A DNA stretch of 14,900 bases from contig JAEXMK010000237.1 in the NCBI GenBank assembly GCA_023444445.1, forward strand, positions 1 to 14,900. The letters run 5' to 3'. Numbering within the stretch: position 1 is the stretch's first letter; each line of letters starts with the position of its first letter. Below the pieces are notes generated by a model. That model searched no databases. It saw nothing but the letters and a program-made list of their open reading frames with translations, and was not told the origin of the DNA. The translations under genes and the position numbers were made by a program. Of the stretch, positions 7,276-13,907 are shown piece after piece. This DNA is from Pseudomonadota bacterium. GTDB taxonomy: Bacteria; Pseudomonadota; Alphaproteobacteria; Rhizobiales; Rhizobiaceae.

Positions 7276-8289
7276 TTACTGGTTGAGAACCGCCGCCGTG
7301 ATCGTCTGCATATTGTGGTTGATCATGTCGATATAGGTCGAAGCCGGACCATCGGCAGCCGAAAGCGCGTCGGAGTAGAGCGTGCCGCCAACCTTGAGGC
7401 CGGTTTCGCTGGCGATCTGGTCGATCAACCTCTTGTCGGTAATATTCTCGACGAAGATCGCCGACGCCTTGTCGTGTTTCACCTGGTCAACCAGCTTGGC
7501 GACATCGGCGGCCGAGGCTTCTGATTCCGTCGAAACACCCTCAGGCGCAAGGAAATTCAGACCATAGGCATGCTCAAAATAACCGAAAGCGTCATGCGAG
7601 GTGATGATGACACGCTTTTCCGGAGGGATAGCCGCAATTTCGGTCTTCACCTTCTCGTTCAGAGCGGCAAGCTTGGCGATATAGGCATCCGAATTGGCGG
7701 TGTAGGTCGCGCAACCGGCCTTGTCGACTTTGCAAAATGCGCCAGCGATGTTCTTCACGTAGATTTCGGCGTTCTTGATCGACTGCCAGGCATGGGGATC
7801 GTACTCGCCGTGATGGTGTCCCTCGTGGCTGTGATCGTGAGCCTCAGCGGTCTCGTGTTTGTGGCCAGCCTCTTCGGCTTTGTGGTCGTGGCCTTCTTCT
7901 TCTGCTTCCGGATGGGCGTGACCGGCCGGCTCGTCGGAAAGCTTGAGCGGCTCAACGCCCTTCGTCAATTCAACCACCGGAGCCTTGGTGCCGCTGGTGT
8001 CGATAAGACGCTTCAGAAAGCCCTCGAATTCGAGGCCGTTGACCAGCACCACATCCGCCTTGCTGACGGCGACGGCATCGGCCGGGCGCGGCTCATAAAC
8101 GTGTGCATCGCCATCTGGCCCCACCAGCGTGGTGATCTCAACGCGGTCGCCGCCGACGTTCTTGGCAAAATCGGCGATGATCGAGAAACTGGCCACGACC
8201 TTGAGTTCGGCGGCGGACGCCTGCGCCATCAGGACCGGGGAAAGAGAGAGAAGGCTGACGCCAGTGGCGAGACGGAGGGTTTTGAACAT
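7276..8289 (-). CDS. znuA: Zinc ABC transporter periplasmic binding protein ZnuA
   Basis: This is the high-affinity Zn(II) receptor of the periplasm (cluster A-I/TroA fold). The 337-residue precursor has a signal peptide ending near ASA at 26. Predicted metal ligands are H63 (GDAHVYEP), H166 (YDPHAW), H232 (SHDAFGYF) and D307 (YSDALS), the usual His-His-His-acid set. Between H63 and H166 lies the acidic His-rich loop of zinc-specific members (about 124-160), with 12 histidines. C186 and C193 probably form the disulfide seen in ZnuA proteins. AAGGAG lies 7 bases before the ATG. It is the last gene of znuCBA, 27 bases after znuB. The loop argues for zinc rather than manganese or iron. Confidence 0.96.
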   Translation of the reverse strand: MFKTLRLATGVSLLSLSPVLMAQASAAELKVVASFSIIADFAKNVGGDRVEITTLVGPDGDAHVYEPRPADAVAVSKADVVLVNGLEFEGFLKRLIDTSGTKAPVVELTKGVEPLKLSDEPAGHAHPEAEEEGHDHKAEEAGHKHETAEAHDHSHEGHHHGEYDPHAWQSIKNAEIYVKNIAGAFCKVDKAGCATYTANSDAYIAKLAALNEKVKTEIAAIPPEKRVIITSHDAFGYFEHAYGLNFLAPEGVSTESEASAADVAKLVDQVKHDKASAIFVENITDKRLIDQIASETGLKVGGTLYSDALSAADGPASTYIDMINHNMQTITAAVLNQ

Positions 8290-8316
8290 GAAGGTTCTCC
8301 TTTTTGGACGCTGTTT

Positions 8317-9189
8317 TCAGGCCGTTTTATGGCGACCGGAACCGAGAAGATCACGCAGCACGCCGCGCGTGCCGACGAGGATGGAGAGCGCGTAAATGAC
8401 GCCGGCGGACAGGATGATCGCCGGGCCAGATGGCAGCGACGCGTGATAAGACAGGATGAGGCCCGCAAAGCAGGAAACCATGCCGATGCCGATCGAGATA
8501 AAGCACATGGGCGCCACGCGATTGGACCAGAAGCGGCTGGCGGCGGCGGGTAGCATCATCAGCCCCACCGAGAGTAACGTTCCCAGCGCCTGAAAGCCGC
8601 CGACCAGATTGAGCACGACGATGGCGAGGAAGAGGAAATGCACCGGGCTGCCCCAGTTGCTGACCGAACGCAGGAACAGGGGGTCGAGGCATTCCGCCAT
8701 CAGCGCCCGCCAGAAGGTGACCATCACCACAAGCGTCACGATGCAGATACCGCTGATGAGGCCGAGCGCCTCGTTGTTCAGCGCCAGCACCGTGCCAAAC
8801 AGCACATGCATAAGATCGACGCTGGAGCCACGCCACGAGACGAGCAGAACGCCGAGCGCCAGTGAAATCAGATAAAAGGCGGCAAGCGAGGCATCTTCCT
8901 TCTGAACGGTGAAACGCGATACCGCACCGGCACCCAGAGCCACAACAAGACCGACCACCAACCCGCCAATCGTCATCGGCAGGATTTCCACCCCGTAAAA
9001 CAGAAAACCGACGGCCGCTCCCGGCAGGATGGCATGCGACATGGCATCGCCCGTGAGACTCATGCGCCGTAGCATCAGGAACACCCCGACCGGCCCGCAG
9101 CTGATGGCAAGGATCAAGGCGCCGGCAAGCGCCCGTTGCATGAAGACATATTGAACGAAGGGTTCGATAAAGAAATCAGCCATGGGCAT
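8317..9189 (-). CDS. znuB: Zinc ABC transporter permease ZnuB
   Basis: This is the inner-membrane channel subunit of the zinc importer, in the ABC-3 permease family (ZnuB/TroC/MntB). The 290-residue protein is highly hydrophobic, with about eight helices. It shows the family segments RALAGALILAISCGPVGVFLMLRRMSLTGDAMSHAILPG (about 19-57) and PAAASRFWSN near 220-235, followed by the late GVIYALSILVGTRGVLRDLL. The reading frame begins inside znuC (14-base overlap), so translation is coupled. The start may be the ATG at 9189 or the in-frame ATG two codons later; neither has a strong SD, as is common in overlapping genes. It acts with ZnuC and ZnuA encoded on either side. Confidence 0.95.
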   Translation of the reverse strand: MPMADFFIEPFVQYVFMQRALAGALILAISCGPVGVFLMLRRMSLTGDAMSHAILPGAAVGFLFYGVEILPMTIGGLVVGLVVALGAGAVSRFTVQKEDASLAAFYLISLALGVLLVSWRGSSVDLMHVLFGTVLALNNEALGLISGICIVTLVVMVTFWRALMAECLDPLFLRSVSNWGSPVHFLFLAIVVLNLVGGFQALGTLLSVGLMMLPAAASRFWSNRVAPMCFISIGIGMVSCFAGLILSYHASLPSGPAIILSAGVIYALSILVGTRGVLRDLLGSGRHKTA

Positions 9190-10033
9190 TCGAATTTGCG
9201 TGGGAGTGGAGGTGAGGTTGGGATGACGCCGTCCGTGGACCTACATTGAGCGCATCAATCGCTGGCACATTGGTCGCTGTCGCATCGACCATTGGCGGAT
9301 CGCCCGGCGCGCACCACGCTGCATTTTCCTCCCATGCTTCGTGGAAATGCCGCGCCTGGCGCATGTTTTCCGGCTTCAGGACATCGGCTGTCGGACCAAG
9401 GCCGACGAGACGCCGCGCGAGGAACAGGGTCTGGGGAAAATGCTGTCGCACAAGCTGATGGTCATGCAGGACGGCAAGCACCGTGCGCCCTTCCGCAACC
9501 CATGCCTTGATCAGCACGAGAAGATCGCTGACGGTGCGCTCATCGACGGCATTGAAGGGCTCATCCAGCAGGATCAACTGCGCATCCTGCAACATGGCGC
9601 GGGCGAACAGCGCACGCTGCATCTGGCCGCCGGAGAGCGAATCTATATTGCGCTTTTCAAAGCCGGAAAGCCCGACCGCCTCCATCGCGCGGCCCATCGC
9701 CGCCTTGTCTTCAGAACGGTGACGGCCAAGCAGGCCGCGCTTGGGCCAGAGACCCAGCGCAACGAGATCGCGCACCTGAGCCGGGAACGACCGGTCAAGT
9801 TCCGACTGCTGCGGCAGATAGGCGACGGACATGCCAGAGCTGATCCGGCACTCACCGCCGAGCGGTTTCAAAATGCCGGCGATACCCTTCATCAGCGTCG
9901 ATTTGCCCGAGCCATTGGCGCCAACAACCGCGGTGAGCGATCCCTTTGTGATATCGCCATCCAGATGATGCACGGCCGCGCGGCCGGCATATCCAAGCGT
10001 CAGATTTGTGAAGGTGAGGCACGGATCGCTCAT
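9176..10033 (-). CDS. znuC: Zinc ABC transporter ATP-binding protein ZnuC
   Basis: This is the ATPase of the zinc importer and first gene of the operon. Of 285 residues, it has Walker A GANGSGKS (38-45), the Q-loop in YLPQQSELD (72-80), signature [14 protein letters not shown] (133-146), Walker B LILLDEP (153-159) and switch H190 in LHDHQLV. After the ATPase core comes an extra tail of about 50 residues that ends in a His-rich stretch ([12 protein letters not shown]). This is common in zinc systems and may bind zinc or slow uptake when zinc is plentiful. SD AGGAGGG (10038-10044) is 4 bases before the ATG, which fixes the start. Expression should depend on the Zur-controlled promoter at 10068-10096. 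Confidence 0.95.
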   Translation of the reverse strand: MSDPCLTFTNLTLGYAGRAAVHHLDGDITKGSLTAVVGANGSGKSTLMKGIAGILKPLGGECRISSGMSVAYLPQQSELDRSFPAQVRDLVALGLWPKRGLLGRHRSEDKAAMGRAMEAVGLSGFEKRNIDSLSGGQMQRALFARAMLQDAQLILLDEPFNAVDERTVSDLLVLIKAWVAEGRTVLAVLHDHQLVRQHFPQTLFLARRLVGLGPTADVLKPENMRQARHFHEAWEENAAWCAPGDPPMVDATATNVPAIDALNVGPRTASSQPHLHSHANSNAHG

Positions 10034-10067
10034 CGATCCCTCCTGGGCAGGATTTCATTCAGCGCTC

Positions 10068-10096
10068 TTGATATGTAATGTTATTACGTTCGTCAA
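10068..10096 (-). promoter_or_regulatory. znuCBA promoter
   Basis: On the minus strand TTGACG (10091-10096), a 17-base spacer and TATCAA (10068-10073) form a plausible sigma70 promoter. The spacer is almost wholly occupied by a Zur-like box, so a bound repressor would block RNA polymerase. The -35 box is also inside a perfect 13-bp palindrome, TTCGTCAAACGAA (10089-10101). Confidence 0.6.
10075..10092. promoter_or_regulatory. Zur-like box 1 (znuC promoter core)
   Basis: GTAATGTTATTACGTTCG matches the consensus GTAATGTTATAACATTAC shared by four sites in this window. It lies inside the spacer between the -35 and -10 boxes of znuC. E. coli-type Zur boxes carry the same AATGTTAT half-site. The match to Zur rather than another Fur-family protein is inferred from the zinc genes. 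Confidence 0.7.
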
Positions 10097-10104
10097 ACGA
10101 ATAT

Positions 10105-10122
10105 GTGATGAAATAACATTAA
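10105..10122. promoter_or_regulatory. Zur-like box 2 (upstream of znuC)
   Basis: GTGATGAAATAACATTAA is a weaker copy of the same 18-bp motif. It starts exactly 30 bases from box 1 and so lies on the same helix face, just upstream of the znuC -35 box. It may support cooperative binding. Confidence 0.55.
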
Positions 10123-10197
10123 CTGTTGGAAAGTTTCAGCGACGCTCTGTTGCGCAGCGATCTCACGTTCCGCAGGCGCTTTTTCCCCCAACCCCAG

Positions 10198-10227
10198 TTG
10201 ACATTTTGCACGTATGTAATGTTATTA
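10198..10227 (+). promoter_or_regulatory. Promoter of the YciC-like GTPase gene
   Basis: A perfect TTGACA (10198-10203) is followed by 18 bases and TTATTA (10222-10227), or by 17 bases and GTTATT. The -10 box is embedded in Zur-like box 3. The promoter diverges from that of znuCBA. Confidence 0.6.
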
Positions 10228-10233
10228 CGTTAC
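10216..10233. promoter_or_regulatory. Zur-like box 3 (YciC-like GTPase promoter)
   Basis: GTAATGTTATTACGTTAC is the most symmetrical of the four boxes, with 7 of 9 base pairs of the 18-bp palindrome matched. It covers the -10 region of the divergent plus-strand promoter. Confidence 0.7.
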
Positions 10234-10331
10234 AAAACTGGAACCGGCACTTCACGAATCCCTCCGTTTCCAGATCGCCTGCCGTGGTCGTCATGACGTC
10301 CACTCGACTATTGCCACAGAACGAGGTCCCC

Positions 10332-11534
10332 ATGAAAAAACTTCCCGTCACCGTCCTCTCCGGCTTTTTAGGCGCTGGCAAAACCACCCTTCTCAACCAC
10401 ATCCTTGCCAACCGTGATGGCCTGCGCGTGGCGTTGATCGTCAACGATATGAGCGAGATCAATATCGATGCGGCACTCGTGCGGGATGGCGGCGCCAATC
10501 TTTCGCGCACCGAAGCACAGCTGGTGGAAATGACCAATGGCTGCATCTGTTGCACGCTACGCGACGACCTCTTGACCGAGGTGCGCGCACTCGCCGAACA
10601 GGGTCGCTTCGATTATCTGCTGATTGAATCCACCGGCATCGCAGAGCCCCTTCCCGTGGCCGCCACCTTCGATTTTCGTGACGAGAACGGCCGCAGCCTG
10701 TCTGATGTCGCGCAGCTGGATACGATGGTAACGGTGGTGGATGCCGCCAATCTTCTCAATGATTACGGTTCATCCGATTTTCTGGCCGACCGGGGCGAAA
10801 CGGCCGGGGATGGCGACAACCGCACCATCGTCGATCTTCTGGTCGAGCAGATCGAATTCGCCGATGTGGTCGTCCTCAACAAGATCGGCACCGCAACGCC
10901 ACAGCAGCGGGATGCGGCTCGCAAGATCATCGTCGGGCTGAACCCGGATGCGAAACTCATCGAGGCCGATTTCGGAAAGGTGGAACTGAAGGAGGTGCTC
11001 GGTACCGGTCGCTTCGATTTCGCCAGGGCCGAAGAACATCCCCTGTGGTTCAAGGAACTGCACGGCTTCAAGGATCACATTCCCGAAACCGAGGAATATG
11101 GCATTCGTTCCTTCGTTTACCGCGCCAAAAAACCCTTCGATCCCGTACTGTTCCAGCGCTTTATCGACCGGGCCTGGCCTGGGGTGGTGCGTGCCAAGGG
11201 CTTTTTCTGGTTGGCGACACGGCCGCGTTTTGTCGGCGAGATCAGCCAGGCCGGCGCATTGGTCCGCACCGGCAAGATGGGCCTCTGGTGGTCCGCCGTG
11301 CCCAAGGAGCAATGGCCGCGTGAAAAACAGTTTATCGACATGATGAAGCCCTATCTCGACCCGATCTTCGGCGACCGGCGACAGGAAATCGTCTTCATCG
11401 GCTCCGATCCGATGAGCGAGGCGCGCATCCGGGCGCAACTGGACGCCTGCTTGATCGATACCGAAAGCTTTAGCCCTGATGACTGGCGGCACCTGCCCGA
11501 TCCGTTCGCCAGTTGGGACAGGCAGGCGGCTTGA
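10332..11534 (+). CDS. COG0523 GTPase, YciC/ZagA/ZigA-like zinc metallochaperone
   Basis: This is a member of the G3E/COG0523 P-loop GTPases. Zinc-regulated members are thought to hand metal to target proteins during zinc shortage. From the ATG at 10332 it has 400 residues: Walker A GFLGAGKT (11-18), the subfamily mark [11 protein letters not shown] (37-47), metal-binding CICC (71-74), the ESTG/EP segment (99-105) and a C-terminal CobW_C domain with [15 protein letters not shown] (251-265) and final DPFASWD. The guanine-recognition motif is odd: NKIG (183-186) stands where NKxD is expected. The frame is open 108 codons further upstream, but that part holds the promoter and Zur-like box, and GAGG lies 5 bases before this ATG. 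It is divergent from znuCBA and predicted to be co-repressed with it. Confidence 0.93.
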   Translation: MKKLPVTVLSGFLGAGKTTLLNHILANRDGLRVALIVNDMSEINIDAALVRDGGANLSRTEAQLVEMTNGCICCTLRDDLLTEVRALAEQGRFDYLLIESTGIAEPLPVAATFDFRDENGRSLSDVAQLDTMVTVVDAANLLNDYGSSDFLADRGETAGDGDNRTIVDLLVEQIEFADVVVLNKIGTATPQQRDAARKIIVGLNPDAKLIEADFGKVELKEVLGTGRFDFARAEEHPLWFKELHGFKDHIPETEEYGIRSFVYRAKKPFDPVLFQRFIDRAWPGVVRAKGFFWLATRPRFVGEISQAGALVRTGKMGLWWSAVPKEQWPREKQFIDMMKPYLDPIFGDRRQEIVFIGSDPMSEARIRAQLDACLIDTESFSPDDWRHLPDPFASWDRQAA

Positions 11535-11578
11535 TTGCCTTCACCGCCCGCAATTTAGCAGAGCGGATGCCTCTTTCG

Positions 11579-11600
11579 CCTTCTCCCCCCGGGGAGAAGG
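11579..11600. terminator. Perfect inverted repeat between convergent genes
   Basis: Arms of 10 bp (CCTTCTCCCC at 11579-11588 and GGGGAGAAGG at 11591-11600) are separated by 2 bases, 44 bases after the plus-strand GTPase gene and 28 bases after the stop of the minus-strand membrane-protein gene. Neither strand has a clear T run. It is probably a bidirectional transcription end or mRNA-stabilising hairpin. CCTTCTCCCC...GGGGAGAAGG hairpins are, from memory, common between genes in rhizobial genomes. Confidence 0.6.
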
Positions 11601-11628
11601 TCGGGGCCCGCGAAATAAGCAATTGAAA

Positions 11629-12066
11629 TTAAAGAAAATTCAGCGTCACCAGCGCGAGTACAACATATCTCCCAACCTTGGCGATGGTGACCAGCAGCAG
11701 AAACACCGGCAGCGGCTCCTTCATGATGCCGGCTGCCACGGTCAGCGGGTCGCCGATCAAGGGCGCCCAGCTGAGCAAAAGAGACCATTTGCCGTAACGC
11801 CTGTACCAGTTCTGCGCCCGCTGCAGCGCAGCTTCACCGACCGGGAACCAGCGTTCATGCCGAAAACGCTCGATGCCGCGGCCAAGCAGCCAGTTGGCGA
11901 AGGAACCGGCGACATTGCCGAAGCTCGCTACGACAACCAGCAGCCAAACGGGCTGGGATTTCAGAAGAATGAGACCGGCAAGCGCCGCCTCCGACTGCAT
12001 GGGCAGGATGGTCGCCGCAATGAACGCCGTCAGAAACAACCCCGCATATACCGCCAGATCGGCCAT
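11629..12066 (-). CDS. YqaA-family (COG1238, VTT/SNARE-associated) inner-membrane protein
   Basis: This is a small integral membrane protein with four or so hydrophobic segments. From the ATG at 12066 it has 145 residues. It aligns by eye with E. coli YqaA along its length: the re-entrant-like TILPMQSEAALAGL (about 19-32), GNVAGSFANWLLGR, then WYRRYGKWSLLLSWAPLIGDPLTVAAG and a closing GRYVVLA. The frame is open to an ATG at 12096 with AGGGG upstream, so a 155-residue form is possible; the shorter start matches the family N-terminus exactly. The function of YqaA proteins is not established; DedA-superfamily relatives include lipid flippases. It lies 97 bases downstream of the small Cys-motif gene, on the same strand, so it may be read from the Zur-controlled promoter. 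Confidence 0.85.
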   Translation of the reverse strand: MADLAVYAGLFLTAFIAATILPMQSEAALAGLILLKSQPVWLLVVVASFGNVAGSFANWLLGRGIERFRHERWFPVGEAALQRAQNWYRRYGKWSLLLSWAPLIGDPLTVAAGIMKEPLPVFLLLVTIAKVGRYVVLALVTLNFL

Positions 12067-12163
12067 CGCCTGCCCTTCATCATTCAGCGAATCCATCGCT
12101 GCCCCTGAATTGGCGGATGAAGGCTGCAGCGGTCAAGCGGCTCTGCCGTCTGGAGGCGGGCTC

Positions 12164-12433
12164 TCAGGCGGAATTCGCGGCAATGGCGCACACGATATCG
12201 TCATGATCCACCTCCAGCAGCGCCTTGTGGATGGATATTTGCCTGATATCGCCGGAGGCGGACAGGACGACGATCACCGTTTCCCGTGGCGGGCAATCCG
12301 GCAGCGCACAGGAAAGTTCGCTGACGGTGACGATGTCCTCGGCATGAAGATGCAGCAAATCGCGCGACCATTGTTTCAGGAGGCGGGCCTGCGAGATGAT
12401 CGCGGACCCCTTACGTGCAAGCGGGTTGTTCAT
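12164..12433 (-). CDS. Small conserved-looking protein with C-x4-CPPRET motif, coupled to a COG0523 GTPase
   Basis: I do not recognise a named family. The 89-residue soluble protein has no signal peptide. A basic N-terminal part (RKGSAIISQARLLKQWSRDLL, residues 7-27) precedes a region of alternating hydrophobic residues containing SCALPDCPPRETVIVVLS (41-58), that is two cysteines C42 and C47 followed by Pro-Pro. Further possible metal ligands are H28, H30, H69, H77 and C82. The ATG overlaps the stop of the GTPase gene by 4 bases, so the two are translationally coupled and probably made in fixed ratio. Coupling to a COG0523 metallochaperone under a Zur-like box suggests a zinc-handling partner or client; this is inference. 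From memory, the Pseudomonas aeruginosa Zur-regulated cobW operon also carries a short uncharacterised gene, but homology was not checked. Confidence 0.8.
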   Translation of the reverse strand: MNNPLARKGSAIISQARLLKQWSRDLLHLHAEDIVTVSELSCALPDCPPRETVIVVLSASGDIRQISIHKALLEVDHDDIVCAIAANSA

Positions 12434-13494
12434 GCCCTGCCCTTTCGCCCCGCCTGCGCTGCCAATGTGTTGAAAAGATCCCGGATCGGCTGCTGTGGCA
12501 TATCCATGCCGATCATGACGATCCGCGTTGAGCGATCGCCATCCGGCCAGCTTTCCAGCCGGGTCAGGGGATAAAGCCGATGCTGCACAGCATGGGCGAC
12601 GACCGGCCGCCCCGGGTCGTCAGTCGCTCCGAAAATTCCCTTGAGCCGCAGCAGTCCGGAATGCACGTTGCTGGTGACGAGTTCGAGAAAAGTGACGATC
12701 GCCTGCGGATCGAACGCGCCTTCAAAGGTGAGATCCAAGGCCTCCACCCCGGCGCCATGACGGTTGATATCATGGGCATGGCCGGCATGGAGGCTCAGCC
12801 TGTCGGCCGCCAGCCAGCCCGACACGTCCTCCGCCTTGCCGCGCAACGAATAGTTCTTCGTTGCAAAAAGCGACATGAGATCAAAATCGGCCGCGTTGCG
12901 GTCATGCAGGCGAGCGACGGGATTGAGATCAAGGTTCCTATGATCGCTTGCAGTCGCCTCGGCGAGATCGGTTTTGGTCAGGACGATGTCATCGGCAAAG
13001 GCCAGCTGTTTCCAGCCCTCGATGAAACTGTCGAGCATCGCACGGCCCGAGATGACATCAAAAACCGTAACCACGCCCGAAAGATGAAAGTGGCGGGCAA
13101 CGATGTGGTCACGCAGGCCCAGCGCCGGCGTGCCGCCGGCAATCAGGCTGTTGATGATCGGCGCGGGATCGGCAAGGCCGGTGGTCTCGATGACGACACG
13201 CGATATCTCCGGCATCACCCCTTCCAGGAAGGCCTGATGCAGCTCGTAAAGCGAGGTGCGTATATCGCTGGTGGCGGTGCAGCAGATGCAGCCCGTCGTG
13301 GTCTGGAAATAACGCTCCGACCCTGTTCGAACCAGACCGTGATCAATGGGCACCGAACCGAACTCATTAACGATGACGGCAGCGTCGCCCATCGCCGCGT
13401 CGGCCAGAAGCTCGTTGAGCAAGGTGGTCTTGCCAGCCCCGAGAAAGCCGGTGAGCAAGGTGACCGGCACCGTCTTGACCGTTGGCGTAGCCAC
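12430..13494 (-). CDS. COG0523 GTPase (CobW/YjiA-like), second zinc-responsive copy
   Basis: This is a G3E-family GTPase, 354 residues from a GTG start. It shows Walker A GFLGAGKT (16-23), IVNEFGSVPIDHGLV (41-55), metal-binding CICC (69-72), the ETTGLADP switch segment (103-110) and an intact guanine motif TKTD (173-176). A short His-rich patch, HAGHAHDINRHG (236-247), precedes the CobW_C domain (about 250-345). It differs from the YciC-like protein in every diagnostic segment (EFG for DMS, TKTD for NKIG), so it belongs to another subfamily. The frame is open back to 13596, but that would put the Zur box and promoter inside the gene. AAAGAGG (13500-13506) lies 5 bases before the GTG. The product probably supplies metal to a client protein during zinc limitation. 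Confidence 0.92.
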   Translation of the reverse strand: MATPTVKTVPVTLLTGFLGAGKTTLLNELLADAAMGDAAVIVNEFGSVPIDHGLVRTGSERYFQTTTGCICCTATSDIRTSLYELHQAFLEGVMPEISRVVIETTGLADPAPIINSLIAGGTPALGLRDHIVARHFHLSGVVTVFDVISGRAMLDSFIEGWKQLAFADDIVLTKTDLAEATASDHRNLDLNPVARLHDRNAADFDLMSLFATKNYSLRGKAEDVSGWLAADRLSLHAGHAHDINRHGAGVEALDLTFEGAFDPQAIVTFLELVTSNVHSGLLRLKGIFGATDDPGRPVVAHAVQHRLYPLTRLESWPDGDRSTRIVMIGMDMPQQPIRDLFNTLAAQAGRKGRA

Positions 13495-13499
13495 ATGAT

Positions 13500-13506
13500 C
13501 CTCTTT
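13500..13506 (-). promoter_or_regulatory. Ribosome binding site deciding the GTG start of the COG0523 gene
   Basis: On the minus strand AAAGAGG ends 5 bases before GTG (13494-13492). An overlapping out-of-frame ATG lies 2 bases before the GTG. The upstream in-frame ATG codons have no comparable SD and are on, or upstream of, the promoter. Confidence 0.7.
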
Positions 13507-13574
13507 GCGCTCAACCGCCTTCTTTCGTATCATTCCGAACATTTGCACCGTGAGATTTTTAAATTCGCCGCAGC

Positions 13575-13604
13575 ATAGTATGTAATGTAATAACATACCA
13601 ACAA
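13575..13604 (-). promoter_or_regulatory. Promoter of the second COG0523 operon
   Basis: On the minus strand TTGTTG (13599-13604), an 18-base spacer and TACTAT (13575-13580) form a plausible promoter. As at znuC, the spacer is filled by a Zur-like box. Confidence 0.55.
13582..13599. promoter_or_regulatory. Zur-like box 4 (second COG0523 operon)
   Basis: GTAATGTAATAACATACC matches 6 of 9 paired positions of the 18-bp palindrome and shares TATGTAATG with boxes 1 and 3. It overlaps the core promoter of the minus-strand GTPase operon. Confidence 0.68.
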
Positions 13605-13720
13605 ATTTATGCGTTCGAGAATTTCAGCGCTGCACACATCGGAGTTTGCCCTCGAGCCAGCATTCCCGGCACTCTTCACGCCTCGCAGCAACAAACGCAT
13701 GAAAAAACCGGAGCGCCCGA

Positions 13721-13747
13721 AAATGGAATAATAAAACCATTCCATTT
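13721..13747. promoter_or_regulatory. Perfect inverted repeat upstream of the ugpB promoter, candidate operator
   Basis: AAATGGAAT (13721-13729) and ATTCCATTT (13739-13747) are exact inverted copies separated by 9 bases. The repeat ends 28 bases before the candidate ugpB -35 box. A dimeric activator or repressor site is a plausible reading; no known consensus is recognised. Confidence 0.5.
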
Positions 13748-13775
13748 ACTTTCGTTTTAATCGTTCCACGTTCTC

Positions 13776-13804
13776 TTGCATTTTCGTTAGAGTTCGCTTT
13801 TAAT
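13776..13804 (+). promoter_or_regulatory. Candidate ugpB promoter
   Basis: TTGCAT (13776-13781), 17 bases and TTTAAT (13799-13804) form a good sigma70-like match. It gives a leader of roughly 97 bases before the ugpB start. No convincing PhoB box was found beside it. Confidence 0.5.
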
Positions 13805-13907
13805 CGGCAATGCTAATACAGAAAAGATCGCCCGCAGTCGGATCGAGGAGGACAGGCTGCAATAAGGGGCTGTATCTTTTACTGTTTTCATAATGGGAGG
13901 AATGACC

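Larger units (their letters stand above)
13495..13907. other. Divergent intergenic region between the second COG0523 gene and ugpB
   Basis: This 413-base stretch holds no convincing gene. From left to right it contains the SD of the GTPase gene, that gene's promoter with Zur-like box 4, about 120 bases without recognised signals, a perfect 9-bp inverted repeat (13721-13747), the candidate ugpB promoter (13776-13804), a leader of about 97 bases and the ugpB SD. Its AT content is higher than in the flanking genes, as expected for a regulatory region. Confidence 0.7.

Noticed and set aside
7570..8553. Plus-strand open frame opposite znuA and the end of znuB, with a hydrophobic stretch
   Set aside because: The hydrophobic run is the antisense reading of the His-rich loop of ZnuA. 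No family resemblance, and it spans two real genes.
10008..10331. N-terminal extension of the YciC-like GTPase by 108 codons
   Set aside because: It would contain the znuC start, the divergent promoters and three Zur-like boxes. The ATG at 10332 has an SD and gives the normal family N-terminus.
12580..13578. Plus-strand open frame (332 codons) opposite the second COG0523 gene
   Set aside because: The minus strand carries all GTPase motifs. The plus frame is a shadow and would run through the promoter and Zur-like box.
13495..13596. N-terminal extension of the second COG0523 GTPase by 34 codons
   Set aside because: It overlaps the promoter and Zur-like box 4. The GTG at 13494 with AAAGAGG gives the normal family N-terminus.
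13870..13890. CTGTATC...CTGTTTT direct repeat before ugpB as a PhoB box
   Set aside because: The repeats are 12 bases apart, not 11, match CTGTCAT poorly and lie downstream of the likely promoter, next to the SD.
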